Source: Cellvibrionaceae bacterium (GTDB taxonomy: Bacteria; Pseudomonadota; Gammaproteobacteria; Pseudomonadales; Cellvibrionaceae). From it: a stretch of DNA of 13,141 nucleotides. Below, piece by piece: positions 1 through 8,157 of this stretch (position 1 is its first letter; every line of letters begins with the position of its first letter). Both the position numbers and the translations under genes were made by a program. The notes beneath the pieces were generated by a model, which was not told where the DNA came from, did no database searches, and was given only the letters and a program-made list of their open reading frames with translations. The DNA lies in assembly GCA_025800435.1 (NCBI GenBank), contig JAOXRV010000512.1, forward strand, positions 1-13,141. Direction: 5' to 3'.

Positions 1-1201
1 GCAGATCGCAATCGATAATCTCACTGCAATCACTAACTTTGCCCTTGCCTGTAATCTGGCGGATATCAACCGCACGCAGGTGTTTATTGCCTTTTGTTGG
101 CAAGGCTTGATACACCGTTGCGCCGCTTTTAACGCAAACACCCTTCGCCTCCAGAGTTTTGGCAATTTCAGGCAGCTGGTTTGATTTTCGCATATCGACT
201 ATGGCTTTAACTGAAACTCCCTGCTCCAGCATATCCAGCGCACTGTAATACCCGTCATCATTAACTGTCAGAACAACCGCGTTATTACCCGGTTTAACCG
301 CATACCACTTCATCAGGCGAGAAACAGCACTGCTCATCATTACACCAGGCAAATCGTTGTTACGGAAAACCGCATGTTGCTCAAAGCAGCCCGAAGCTAC
401 GATCATCTCTTTTGCACGTACTTTATACAGGCGCTTAGCTTGGATAACCGGGGTATAGTTATCGCTGTACCAGGCGTTGCAAACCGCCTCAGTCATAACG
501 TTTATTTGCTCATGGGCTTCTACCTTTGACAACAGCTCTGAACGTAACTGCGCCGCCCGCTCCCCCTCGGAGTCAAACCTGTGATAACTCAATGCTCCGC
601 CCAGCAGTGGCTGCTCTTCGACAACAAGCACACTAGCACCGGCATCTGCCGCTTTTAATGCAGCACTCAGGCCCGCGGGGCCACTGCCAACAACCAGAAC
701 ATCATAAAACAGATACTGCTTATCGAAGTATTCCGGTTTAAATTTAAGGTCAAGCTTACCCAAGCCAGCTTTTTTGCGAATAAAGCCTTCCCATTTATCC
801 CAGATACCCATCGGCTTGAAGAATGCGCGGTAATAGAAACCCACCGGCATAAATCGCCCAAAGTGGGTCAGGTAGGCATCCCGGTCATTTTCAAGGGTTC
901 CATTATAGTTTTGCCCCTCGACTACCAGCCCCTCAGCAAGCACTTCACGATCGGCAAGCACATTAGGCTCACCGCCCAACTGCACCAAGGTATTTGCATC
1001 CTGCCCCGCCATAGTTAAAGGGCCACGCGGCCTATGATATTTAAATGAGCGCGACATTAACCACTGCTGCTTCGCCAACAGTGCGCTGGCAATCGTATCC
1101 CCCTCATAGCCATCATAAGGCGCGCCTTCAAAGCTAAAGCAAAGCGGCCTATTACGGTTTATTAGCAGCCCCATAGGCAGTGGCAATCTATCCACACTCA
1201 T
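1..1201 (-). CDS. mgdC: N-methylglutamate dehydrogenase subunit C (sarcosine oxidase alpha-like), partial
   Basis: Runs off the left edge; the first 400 codons are present, and the family is usually about 950-1000 residues. The start is the ATG at 1201-1199, which overlaps the mgdB stop as ATGA, a sign of translational coupling. Residues 1-100 match the N-terminal (2Fe-2S-like fold) part of SoxA, with the typical run SFKYHRPRGPL at 52-62. A dinucleotide-binding fold starts near 166, with GSGPAG at 172-177, followed by VLVVEEQPLLGG. In sarcosine oxidase this subunit binds NAD+, and its C-terminal half is a GcvT-like folate domain that accepts the methyl carbon; that half is outside the window. 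The role in NMG oxidation rather than sarcosine oxidation is inferred from the upstream gmaS-mgsABC genes. mgdD (SoxG-like) should follow to the left. The electron acceptor cannot be told from sequence. Confidence 0.93.
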   Translation of the reverse strand, partial: MSVDRLPLPMGLLINRNRPLCFSFEGAPYDGYEGDTIASALLAKQQWLMSRSFKYHRPRGPLTMAGQDANTLVQLGGEPNVLADREVLAEGLVVEGQNYNGTLENDRDAYLTHFGRFMPVGFYYRAFFKPMGIWDKWEGFIRKKAGLGKLDLKFKPEYFDKQYLFYDVLVVGSGPAGLSAALKAADAGASVLVVEEQPLLGGALSYHRFDSEGERAAQLRSELLSKVEAHEQINVMTEAVCNAWYSDNYTPVIQAKRLYKVRAKEMIVASGCFEQHAVFRNNDLPGVMMSSAVSRLMKWYAVKPGNNAVVLTVNDDGYYSALDMLEQGVSVKAIVDMRKSNQLPEIAKTLEAKGVCVKSGATVYQALPTKGNKHLRAVDIRQITGKGKVSDCSEIIDCDL

Positions 1202-1500
1202 GCTTCAGACTCCTTCGGCGGGAGCGAAAATTCAACCCGTTGATTGAAGATTTCTGATGGATCATACGTGTTCAAGATCTCATCGCTTGCCGTATGTCGC
1301 TCGGCAATAAACCAGTAGCTGGAAGGCGCGTGTAACCACCACTCTTTAACCACCGCCACCGCATTTTCGTGGTAAAAAACGTAGTCGGCCCACTCGCCGT
1401 CACTACAGAGATTAGGATCTGGCATCTCCCTAAGCTCGCCGCCATGAACAAATTCGCTGATATTGCGGGGACCATTTAAAGGGCAATTCATAATTTTCAT
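1198..1500 (-). CDS. mgdB: N-methylglutamate dehydrogenase subunit B (sarcosine oxidase delta-like)
   Basis: A protein of about 100 residues, the usual length for SoxD-type small subunits. It opens with MKIMNCPLNGPRNISEF and has WFIAERHTASDEIL in the middle, both recognisable as the delta-subunit core. Two in-frame ATGs lie at 1503 and 1500. The AGGAG at 1511-1507 is only 3 nt from the first and 6 nt from the second, so 1500 is preferred. The gene starts 10 nt after mgdA stops and overlaps mgdC by 4 nt. In characterised SoxD a zinc is held by C-x2-C near the N terminus and H-x3-C further on. Here the second Cys of each pair is missing (CPLNG and HAPSS), so the zinc site looks lost. It is a structural subunit of the cytoplasmic dehydrogenase complex. 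Confidence 0.9.
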   Translation of the reverse strand: MKIMNCPLNGPRNISEFVHGGELREMPDPNLCSDGEWADYVFYHENAVAVVKEWWLHAPSSYWFIAERHTASDEILNTYDPSEIFNQRVEFSLPPKESEA

Positions 1501-1510
1501 CATTTACTCC

Positions 1511-2758
1511 TCAGTGGCTCGCTGCGGTAGCGCCCATCTCATTGACCTGTTCAAAGGTTTTGAAGCGGTCCATGGCAAAGGGTTTAATCAGCTTGGGAAC
1601 CTGGCCACCGCTGGCAACCAGTTCTGCCATAGTCTTGCCGCAGATTGGGGTCGACTTAAAGCCCCAGGTTCCCCACCCGGCATCAAGGTAATAATTCTCG
1701 ACCGGGCTCAAACCCATAATTGGGCTGTAGTCTGAGGTCATATCCGTCAAACCTGACCACTGCCGCATCAGGCGCATATTCGCCATAAATGGGAACAGCT
1801 CAATAGCATGGGCCAGCAGGCTCTCTTTTAAATCCATAGTTGAGCGGGTGTTGTAGAGTGGGTATGGGTCTGAGCCACCGCCAAATACCAGCTCTCCTCG
1901 ACCTGTCTGTTGAACATAACAGTGCAATGAGGGCGAGCTCACCAGAGGATCGAGAAAGGGTTTTACAGGCTGAGTCACCATCGCTTGCAAAGGGTAGGAG
2001 ATAATAGGCATCTTAAAACCTGCCTTCGCCGCCAGCAGTGAACTGTGCCCAGCCACTGCCTGAACCACACAGCCGCAGTTAACCGCTCCGCGATTGGTAT
2101 TGACGCCGCTCACGCGGCCATTATCAACCATCACATCAGTTACTTCGGTAAGCTGATGCAATTCCACACCTCGCCCGGTCGCGCCCTTTGCGTAACCCCA
2201 TGCCACCGCATCATGGCGTGCCGTCGCGCCATCCATATGCCAAAGGCCCGCAAGAATCGGCAGATGCCCTGGGTTCATATTCAGCATAGGAACCAGTTCA
2301 CGAATCTGCTGTGGATCGATCAGCTCAGTTTTGCCACCAAAATGTTTGTTGATTTCAGCACGTTGACGGAAACCGCGCACGGCGGCATCGGTGTGCGCCA
2401 GTGTCAGCTGCCCTCGTTTTGAATACATGATGTTGAAGTCAAACTCATTGGAGAGCCCCTCAAACAACTTCACCGACTCTGTGTAAAACTTAACCCCCTC
2501 GGGAGTGAGGTAGTTAGAACGAATAACCGCCGTGTTGCGGGCGGTGTTGCCACCACCCAGATACCCCTTCTCCAGTACCGCGACATTGGTGATGCCATGG
2601 TACTTGGCCAGGTAATAAGCGGTCGCAACGCCATGGCCGCCGCCACCAATAATCACCACATCGTAACTGGGTTTCAGCGCCGTTGGTGCTGGCAGATCGG
2701 CATGCTTTTCAAATGGATAGTCTTTATTCAGACCATATTTCAATAGTGAGAAAGGCAT
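1511..2758 (-). CDS. mgdA: N-methylglutamate dehydrogenase subunit A (sarcosine oxidase beta-like flavoprotein)
   Basis: A 415-residue FAD/FMN amine oxidoreductase and catalytic subunit of NMG dehydrogenase. A Rossmann FAD motif follows a 30-residue N-terminal tail: VVIIGGGGHG at 34-43, then a Glu near 63 (VLEKG) for the ribose. RHDAVAWG at 181-188 contains the His (about 182) that matches the covalent FMN attachment site of heterotetrameric sarcosine oxidase beta subunits. The C-terminal part has the usual WSGLTDMTSDYSP and GWGTWGFKSTP blocks. Length is normal for SoxB. GGAGG lies 7-11 nt upstream of the ATG. It sits 75 nt downstream of purU and 10 nt upstream of mgdB. By sequence alone it could be sarcosine oxidase; the linked gmaS and mgsABC genes favour N-methylglutamate as substrate, giving glutamate plus a one-carbon unit bound to folate. 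Confidence 0.92.
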   Translation of the reverse strand: MPFSLLKYGLNKDYPFEKHADLPAPTALKPSYDVVIIGGGGHGVATAYYLAKYHGITNVAVLEKGYLGGGNTARNTAVIRSNYLTPEGVKFYTESVKLFEGLSNEFDFNIMYSKRGQLTLAHTDAAVRGFRQRAEINKHFGGKTELIDPQQIRELVPMLNMNPGHLPILAGLWHMDGATARHDAVAWGYAKGATGRGVELHQLTEVTDVMVDNGRVSGVNTNRGAVNCGCVVQAVAGHSSLLAAKAGFKMPIISYPLQAMVTQPVKPFLDPLVSSPSLHCYVQQTGRGELVFGGGSDPYPLYNTRSTMDLKESLLAHAIELFPFMANMRLMRQWSGLTDMTSDYSPIMGLSPVENYYLDAGWGTWGFKSTPICGKTMAELVASGGQVPKLIKPFAMDRFKTFEQVNEMGATAASH

Positions 2759-2833
2759 CGCCTCCCCTCCTTAGTCCGTATCTGATGAGCAATCATTCTA
2801 GGGCACCTCTCAAATACGCTACTGCTTTCGCCG

Positions 2834-3703
2834 CTACTTAAAAATCACGGTTTTGTTACCATCGAGGAATACCCGATGCTCAACGTGAAGTTTTACCGCT
2901 TTCGCCAGTGCCACCGTTTCAGTATCACGACCTACAGCAACTAAAGCTTCGGGGCTATAAGTGTGATCAACGGGTTGCACTGCCTGCTCAATGATCGGGC
3001 CCTCATCCAGATCGGCCGTTACATAGTGTGATGTTGCACCAATCAGTTTTACACCGCGCTCATGCGCCTGGTGGTAAGGCTTGGCGCCTTTGAAACCGGG
3101 CAGGAATGAGTGATGGATATTGATGGCACGACCACTGAGTTGCGCGCAGAGATTGTCTGACAGAATTTGCATATAACGAGCAAGCACCACCAACTCAGTG
3201 CCGGTTTCCTCGACAATTTCCATTAACGCAATCTCTTGTTCGCGCTTGGTCTCTTTGGTCACGGGCAGGTGCACAAAGCGGATGCCTTCACGCTCAGCCA
3301 TCGGCCGCAGGTCTTTGTGATTAGAAACGATTGCCGCGATTTCCATATTGATCTCACCTTTGTGTAGGCGATACATCAGGTCATCCAGGCAGTGATCGAA
3401 CTTACTGACCATCAGCAGCACTTTCATTGGCTCATCTGCGGCGACCAGCTTCCAATCCATGGTAAATTTCTCTGCAATCTCTTCAAACTCACCCCGCAGG
3501 TCCGCCAAACCATAGCCACCTGATTCCACATGAAAGCGGCAGCGGGTAAAGAAGGTTTTACTCTCTGGGTCGTCGTACTGACTCATTTCACTGATGTAGC
3601 AACCACGCTCTGACAAAAATACCGTCATTGCCGCCACAATACCGCTACCTGCTGGGCAGCTTACTTTCAGAATATATTCTTTGTGGGTACTCTCATTACT
3701 CAT
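2834..3703 (-). CDS. purU: Formyltetrahydrofolate deformylase
   Basis: A 289-residue protein (E. coli PurU is about 280). It hydrolyses 10-formyl-tetrahydrofolate to formate and tetrahydrofolate. An N-terminal ACT domain spans about residues 8-85, with the typical opening LKVSCPAGSGIVAAM. A formyltransferase-fold domain runs from about 93, with VSNHKDLRP at 126-134 and the catalytic triad of this fold: Asn195 and His197 in INIHHSFLP, and Asp233 in ADLDEGPII. The ATG at 3703 has AGGGGA about 8 nt upstream; a GTG at 3706 is directly in frame and is the alternative. It lies between the mgs and mgd blocks on the same strand, with about 75 nt on each side. In this place it most likely recycles folate charged by MgdABCD, releasing the methyl carbon as formate, rather than serving purine synthesis. 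Confidence 0.95.
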   Translation of the reverse strand: MSNESTHKEYILKVSCPAGSGIVAAMTVFLSERGCYISEMSQYDDPESKTFFTRCRFHVESGGYGLADLRGEFEEIAEKFTMDWKLVAADEPMKVLLMVSKFDHCLDDLMYRLHKGEINMEIAAIVSNHKDLRPMAEREGIRFVHLPVTKETKREQEIALMEIVEETGTELVVLARYMQILSDNLCAQLSGRAINIHHSFLPGFKGAKPYHQAHERGVKLIGATSHYVTADLDEGPIIEQAVQPVDHTYSPEALVAVGRDTETVALAKAVKLHVEHRVFLDGNKTVIFK

Positions 3704-3780
3704 CACTGTGGTCCCCTAAGACCGTCATTGTTTTCTGCTAAAACAAGCCCGCGGCCTTGCGCAGCTCGCGCAACACGCTG
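3704..3780 (-). other. mgsC-purU intercistronic spacer with small hairpin
   Basis: A 77-nt gap in an operon whose mgs-block gaps are 22-30 nt. It contains a perfect 6-bp GC-rich hairpin, TTGCGC-N5-GCGCAA (3757-3773), followed on the transcribed (minus) strand by a T-rich TTGTTTT stretch about 12 nt later. The spacing and stem are too weak for a confident terminator. It may reduce readthrough into purU-mgd or act as an mRNA processing or stability element. Confidence 0.3.
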
Positions 3781-5109
3781 CTAAAACGCCCGCCCTGGTA
3801 TCCAACTGGTTCCGGCCAGAGGAACACCTGCCATTGCGGCTGATTCAACCGTTAATGCAACCATGTCTTCCGGCTCAAGGTTGCGCAGATCACTCTTGCC
3901 GCAGGCACGTGCCAGTGTCTGTGCTTCCAGGGTTAGCACGTTCAGGTAGTTCGCCAATTTACGGCCGCCCTCAGCCGGATCGAGACGCTTCATCAATTCA
4001 GGGTCCTGAGTTGAGATTCCTGCTGGGTCTTTACCTTCGTGGTAATCATCATAGAAGCCCGCGGCCGAACCGATCTCTTTAAACTCTTTGTCGTACATTG
4101 GGTGGTTGCAACCCAGGGCCACCAGCGCCGCAGTGCCGATTGCTACCGCATCAGCGCCCAGCGCCATACATTTAGCGACATCAGCCCCGTTGCGGATACC
4201 GCCCGATACAATCAGCTGTACCTTACGGTGCATACCCATTTCCTGTAGTGCCTGAACAGCCTGCGGAATTGCAGCCAATGTAGGAATGCCGACGTGTTCG
4301 ATAAACACATCCTGGGTTGCCGCCGTACCACCTTGCATACCATCCACCACAATGACATCTGCACCCGCTTTAACCGCAAGTTTCACATCATAGTAAGTAC
4401 GGGTTGCACCGACTTTGATATAGATAGGCACCTGCCAGTCGGTAATCTCTCGCAGCTCTTGAATTTTGATCGCCAGATCATCAGGGCCAGTCCAGTCTGG
4501 GTGTCGACAGGCAGAACGCTGGTCGACCCCCATTGGCAAGGTACGCATCTGTGCTACGCGATCGGTGATCTTCTGACCCAATAGCATACCGCCACCCCCG
4601 GGTTTCGCCCCCTGCCCCAGTACGACTTCAATCGCATCAGCTTTGCGCAGATCGTCAGGGTTCATGCCGTAACGAGAGGGTAGGTACTGATACACCAGCT
4701 TGCTTGACTGACCGCGCTCTTCCGGGGTCATGCCGCCATCGCCAGTGGTAGTGGATGTGCCCATCAAAGACGCACCACGACCGAGAGCCTCTTTAGCGTT
4801 AGCAGACAGCGCGCCAAAGCTCATGCCCGCAATAGTTACGGGAATATCCAATTCAATTGGCTTCTTGGCAAAACGCGTCCCCAGGGTTACGGATGTATTG
4901 CATTTTTCACGGTAGCCCTCTAATGGGTAACGCGACATGCTCGCGCCCAGAAACAGAAGGTCATCAAAATGTGGCAGTTTACGCTTTGCACCAAAACCGC
5001 GAATATCATAAATGCCTGTGTCAGCAGCGCGACGAATCTCCGCCATTGTCGTACGGTCAAAAGTTGCTGACTCTCGCAGGCCATCTCTTACGTTAATATC
5101 ATCACTCAT
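3781..5109 (-). CDS. mgsC: N-methylglutamate synthase subunit C (FMN-binding glutamate synthase-like)
   Basis: A 442-residue protein matching the central FMN/2-oxoglutarate domain of glutamate synthase large subunits. It is the catalytic part of NMG synthase, taking methylamine where GltB takes ammonia. The TIM-barrel signatures are GMSFGALS (95-102), QGAKPGGGG (166-174), DVIVVDGMQGGTAAT (251-265), and SGGIRNGADV with IGTAAL (302-329). After LGC (332-334), where GltB-type enzymes place the cysteines of a 3Fe-4S cluster, this protein has a long Asp/Glu/Tyr-rich segment and no further Cys until ARACGK. The cluster therefore appears absent, which I believe is usual for this subgroup. GAGGG sits about 7 nt before the ATG. 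It is 24 nt downstream of mgsB. A stand-alone glutamate synthase-like enzyme would be the alternative, but gmaS and mgd linkage makes that unlikely. Confidence 0.93.
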   Translation of the reverse strand: MSDDINVRDGLRESATFDRTTMAEIRRAADTGIYDIRGFGAKRKLPHFDDLLFLGASMSRYPLEGYREKCNTSVTLGTRFAKKPIELDIPVTIAGMSFGALSANAKEALGRGASLMGTSTTTGDGGMTPEERGQSSKLVYQYLPSRYGMNPDDLRKADAIEVVLGQGAKPGGGGMLLGQKITDRVAQMRTLPMGVDQRSACRHPDWTGPDDLAIKIQELREITDWQVPIYIKVGATRTYYDVKLAVKAGADVIVVDGMQGGTAATQDVFIEHVGIPTLAAIPQAVQALQEMGMHRKVQLIVSGGIRNGADVAKCMALGADAVAIGTAALVALGCNHPMYDKEFKEIGSAAGFYDDYHEGKDPAGISTQDPELMKRLDPAEGGRKLANYLNVLTLEAQTLARACGKSDLRNLEPEDMVALTVESAAMAGVPLAGTSWIPGRAF

Positions 5110-5133
5110 TGTTCTGCCCTCAAGATTCAGTAT

Positions 5134-5817
5134 TTAGTACGCAGAAGCGTTATCTATTTTAAAGTTGTACAGCTCGCGTGCTGAGCCATAACGCTTAAAG
5201 GATGCAGGATCTTCGTCCACACCGGCACGGTTAAGCAGCTCGGTCAGCTCGTGGATATGCTCATCACGCATCTCTTTTTCAATACAGTCTGCACCCAGCG
5301 ACTTAACGCTACCTTTAACATAGATTTTTACCTCATAAAGAGAGTCACCCAAGGCATCACCGGCATCACCACAAACAACCAGATTACCAGCCTGCCCCAT
5401 AAAACAGCTCATGTGCCCAACATCGCCTTTAACAACAATGTCCACTCCCTTCATAGAGATGCCGCAGCGCGCAGCAGCGTTGCCCTCTACCACGAGCAAG
5501 CCACCATGAGCGGTTGCACCCGCCGCTTGCGAGGCATCACCTTTCACCCGTACGGTTCCCGACATCATATTTTCAGCAACACCTTGACCGGCATTACCGT
5601 GCACAGTGATGTGGGCTTTTTTGTTCATACCCGCACAGAAATAACCAGCGTGGCCTTTGATATCTACCGCCAGATTCTGATCCAGACCGCAGGCAATATT
5701 ATGTTGGCCTTTCGGCTCCAGTACTTCCCATTCACGCTCCGTACACTTCGTACTCTGATCATGCAGAGCCTGATTAAGGTCACGCACTGTCTGTGTTTCT
5801 AAATTAATCGTTTTCAT
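5134..5817 (-). CDS. mgsB: N-methylglutamate synthase subunit B (GXGXG-domain protein)
   Basis: A 227-residue protein equivalent to the C-terminal GXGXG beta-helix domain of glutamate synthase (gltB domain 3). It carries repeated short strands of the type V-x-G-x-A-G, for example ITVHGNAGQGVAENM, VRVKGDASQAAGATA, VVEGNAAARCG and VVCGDAGDALG, in the middle two thirds. The start is taken at the ATG at 5817-5815, with AAGGA at 5829-5825 upstream. A longer in-frame start at 5898 would run 59 nt into mgsA and add a low-complexity tail rich in Ser and Gln, so it is rejected. In glutamate synthase this domain is structural and carries no catalytic residues; here it probably docks MgsA onto MgsC. It is 22 nt downstream of mgsA and 24 nt upstream of mgsC. 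Confidence 0.93.
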   Translation of the reverse strand: MKTINLETQTVRDLNQALHDQSTKCTEREWEVLEPKGQHNIACGLDQNLAVDIKGHAGYFCAGMNKKAHITVHGNAGQGVAENMMSGTVRVKGDASQAAGATAHGGLLVVEGNAAARCGISMKGVDIVVKGDVGHMSCFMGQAGNLVVCGDAGDALGDSLYEVKIYVKGSVKSLGADCIEKEMRDEHIHELTELLNRAGVDEDPASFKRYGSARELYNFKIDNASAY

Positions 5818-5839
5818 GATTGTTTCCTTAACTAAACCC

Positions 5840-6742
5840 TTACTGCTCACGCTCCCAGACGTAGATTGTCTCTGGCTCTGGCTCCCAAACTTTGGCATCT
5901 TCGATACCTGGAAGTGTTGTCAATGCCTGATACTCAGAAGCCATGGCCACGTAGTCGTCAGTTTCCGCCAGCACCGCTGGTTTACATGCGATAGGGTCAC
6001 GCAAAACTGCAAAACCATCACGAGTACCAATAGTGAACGTAAAAAATCCATCCAGATCGTTAAGTGCACTCTCAAGCGCTTGATTCAGCGAATCGCCCTT
6101 CTGCAGACGCAGAGTCAAATACCCTGCGGCCACCTCTGAATCGTTCTCGGTTTGAAATTCAACGCCTTCACGCTGCAGCTCCTCACGCAGGCGATTATGG
6201 TTTGAGAGTGAACCGTTATGCACCAAACATAGGTCCTGACCTGTAGAAAATGGATGACTGCCTTCCATCGTTACCGCAGATTCCGTCGCCATACGGGTAT
6301 GACCAATAATGTGGCTGCCTTGCATTGCTGGAAGGTTAAAGGTCTCGGCAATACTCTCTGGCAGGCCGACCGCTTTTAGGATCTCAATAGACTGACCCGC
6401 ACTAAGAACCAACACATCAGCAGCGTGTTCTTCTATAAATGCAGTAGCTGCTTCAGCACAAGCCTGCACTTTAAAAACCGCAACCTTGCTGTTCTGAAAC
6501 CACTCAACAGCACAAGCTAGCGACTGCTGCATTAAACGCGCAAGCGCACCCCAATCGTAGGATTCATCCACATGATGCAATGTCAGCTTGACCGAGCCAT
6601 CAGCAACTTCGTCACCATAGATTGCAAAACCCGCGCTGTCTGGGCCGCGATCAGTCATTGCGATCAACATCGGCGTAAACAGCTCACCGAGCCGACTTTC
6701 AAGTGCCTTATTTTTTAAGTAAAGGCCAACAATTCCGCACAT
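5840..6742 (-). CDS. mgsA: N-methylglutamate synthase subunit A (class II glutamine amidotransferase-like)
   Basis: A 300-residue N-terminal-nucleophile (GATase II) subunit. By analogy with glutamate synthase, it should cleave the methylamide of gamma-glutamylmethylamide and deliver methylamine to MgsC. The start is fixed by chemistry: the ATG at 6742 gives MCGIVG, placing the nucleophile Cys at residue 2 after Met removal. GAGG at 6751-6748 is 5 nt upstream. A longer in-frame start at 6763 would bury the Cys and is wrong. Other active-site blocks are RGPDSAG (32-38), GHTRMATES (147-155), SHPF (162-165), HNGSLSN (175-181) and NDSE (200-203). Residues about 55-135 form an insert absent from short GATase II domains. 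It follows gmaS by 30 nt. Confidence 0.93.
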   Translation of the reverse strand: MCGIVGLYLKNKALESRLGELFTPMLIAMTDRGPDSAGFAIYGDEVADGSVKLTLHHVDESYDWGALARLMQQSLACAVEWFQNSKVAVFKVQACAEAATAFIEEHAADVLVLSAGQSIEILKAVGLPESIAETFNLPAMQGSHIIGHTRMATESAVTMEGSHPFSTGQDLCLVHNGSLSNHNRLREELQREGVEFQTENDSEVAAGYLTLRLQKGDSLNQALESALNDLDGFFTFTIGTRDGFAVLRDPIACKPAVLAETDDYVAMASEYQALTTLPGIEDAKVWEPEPETIYVWEREQ

Positions 6743-6772
6743 AAAAACCTCACAACTTCTCAATTAGCACTG

Positions 6773-8104
6773 TTAGAAAAATTCTGCGTAATGCTTGAGC
6801 TCCCAATCGGAAACATGGCGACTGTATTCAGTCCACTCAATACGCTTAACCTTTAAGAATTCGGAAATAATTTCCTTACCCAAGCGCTCGCTAAGAACGG
6901 TGTTCGCCTCCAGTGCATCCAAGGCTTCATTCAAGTTCTGAGGCAAAATTTCAATACCCTGCTGTTTGCGCTCATCTTCACTCAGGGCAAATAGGTTTAT
7001 GTTTTTAGGCTCGCCTGGATCCAGCTCGCGTTCAATGCCATCCAGACCCGCAGCGATTAGTGCCGCATGCACCAAATAGGGGTTACAGCCGGAATCGGGC
7101 AGGCGGAATTCCAAACGGCCATAAGGCACCCGAACCATTGCTGAGCGATTATTATCACCATAAGCGATATAGGCTGGCGCCCAGGTAGCACCAGAGGCAG
7201 TACCGCCCACTACCAGCCTCTTGTATGAATTAACCGTGGGGGCCGCGATAGCGCAGAGGGCTTTGGCGTGGTGCAAAAGGCCTGCGGTAAAGTGATAAGC
7301 CATCTTAGACAGGCCCATACCATTGGCATCGTCATCATCGTGAAAAAGGTTGTTGCCATCTTTATCCGCAATGGATAGATGGAAATGCATGCCATTACCC
7401 GTTCGATCTGATGCAGGCTTAGGCATAAACGAACAGACCATGCCCAAATCATTCGCAATTTCGCCAGCGCCCATGCGCACCATCGTAAACCGGTCTGCAG
7501 ATTCCAGCGCGTTACCATAGGTATAATTTATTTCGAACTGGCCGTTCGCATCCTCATGGTCAATCTGGTAAACATCAAAATCCAGCTTCTGCAGCGACTC
7601 AACCAAGGTTTCAAGGAATTCGCGTGAACGGGAAAGGCCTTTATAGTCATAACAAGGCTTATCCAGTACATCACTTTCATCAACGGGCCTCAGGCTGCCA
7701 TCCTCTGCACGATTGAACAGTGAGAATTCAGGCTCAAGCCCCGTGTTAAGCGTCCAGCCTTTCTCGGCAAGCAGTTTGAGCTGGTTTTTTAGCACAACCC
7801 GGCTGTCGTAGGGGTAAGGTTCACCGTTAACATGGCCATCACATACAATGCGCGCGTAGCCCGGTTGCCAGGGAACGATCGAGAGCGTATCCAGGTCTCC
7901 CCTCGCCATGAAGTCGGGGCCATGCGGCTCCATACCCAAGCCCCATACTGCAAAACCGGCAAAGCCTGCTCCGCTTTCCACCACATCCATTAGGCAATGC
8001 GCCGGTACCGACTTAGTTTTAGCAACACCGTGAATATCGACAAATTGGGCCAGGATATATTTGATACCATTGTCACTAATAAACTTATCAATATCATTGG
8101 ACAT
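6773..8104 (-). CDS. gmaS: Gamma-glutamylmethylamide synthetase (glutamine synthetase family)
   Basis: A 443-residue GlnA-type ligase and first gene of the operon. It catalyses ATP-dependent joining of methylamine to glutamate. Family blocks: N-terminal beta-grasp region with FVDIHGVAKTKSVP (21-34); metal-binding GLEPEFSLF (122-130); DHEDANGQFEIN (182-193); GNGMHFHLS (237-244 region); and RLEFRLPDSGCNPYL. It is close to true glutamine synthetase and to gamma-glutamylpolyamine synthetase (PuuA), so sequence alone does not settle the substrate. The downstream mgsABC-mgd genes make methylamine the likely one. The ATG at 8104 has GGGAG 9 nt upstream. The leader up to the divergent regulator holds a sigma-54-like promoter and repeated operators, so expression probably depends on both nitrogen status and the pathway's own substrate. 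Confidence 0.92.
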   Translation of the reverse strand: MSNDIDKFISDNGIKYILAQFVDIHGVAKTKSVPAHCLMDVVESGAGFAGFAVWGLGMEPHGPDFMARGDLDTLSIVPWQPGYARIVCDGHVNGEPYPYDSRVVLKNQLKLLAEKGWTLNTGLEPEFSLFNRAEDGSLRPVDESDVLDKPCYDYKGLSRSREFLETLVESLQKLDFDVYQIDHEDANGQFEINYTYGNALESADRFTMVRMGAGEIANDLGMVCSFMPKPASDRTGNGMHFHLSIADKDGNNLFHDDDDANGMGLSKMAYHFTAGLLHHAKALCAIAAPTVNSYKRLVVGGTASGATWAPAYIAYGDNNRSAMVRVPYGRLEFRLPDSGCNPYLVHAALIAAGLDGIERELDPGEPKNINLFALSEDERKQQGIEILPQNLNEALDALEANTVLSERLGKEIISEFLKVKRIEWTEYSRHVSDWELKHYAEFF

Positions 8105-8157
8105 TTCTGAACTCCCTATGCTTTAAAAACACCTACCCTAGATAAACCAGAAGTAAG

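Noticed and set aside
1..2758. Reading the left block as a sarcosine oxidase (soxBDAG) locus
   Set aside because: The subunits are homologous, but co-linear gmaS and mgsABC on the same strand, and no glyA or serine/glycine genes in the window, fit N-methylglutamate dehydrogenase better.
5251..5802. Plus-strand reading frame of 183 codons opposite mgsB
   Set aside because: No ribosome site or family features, and mgsB is strongly supported on the other strand.
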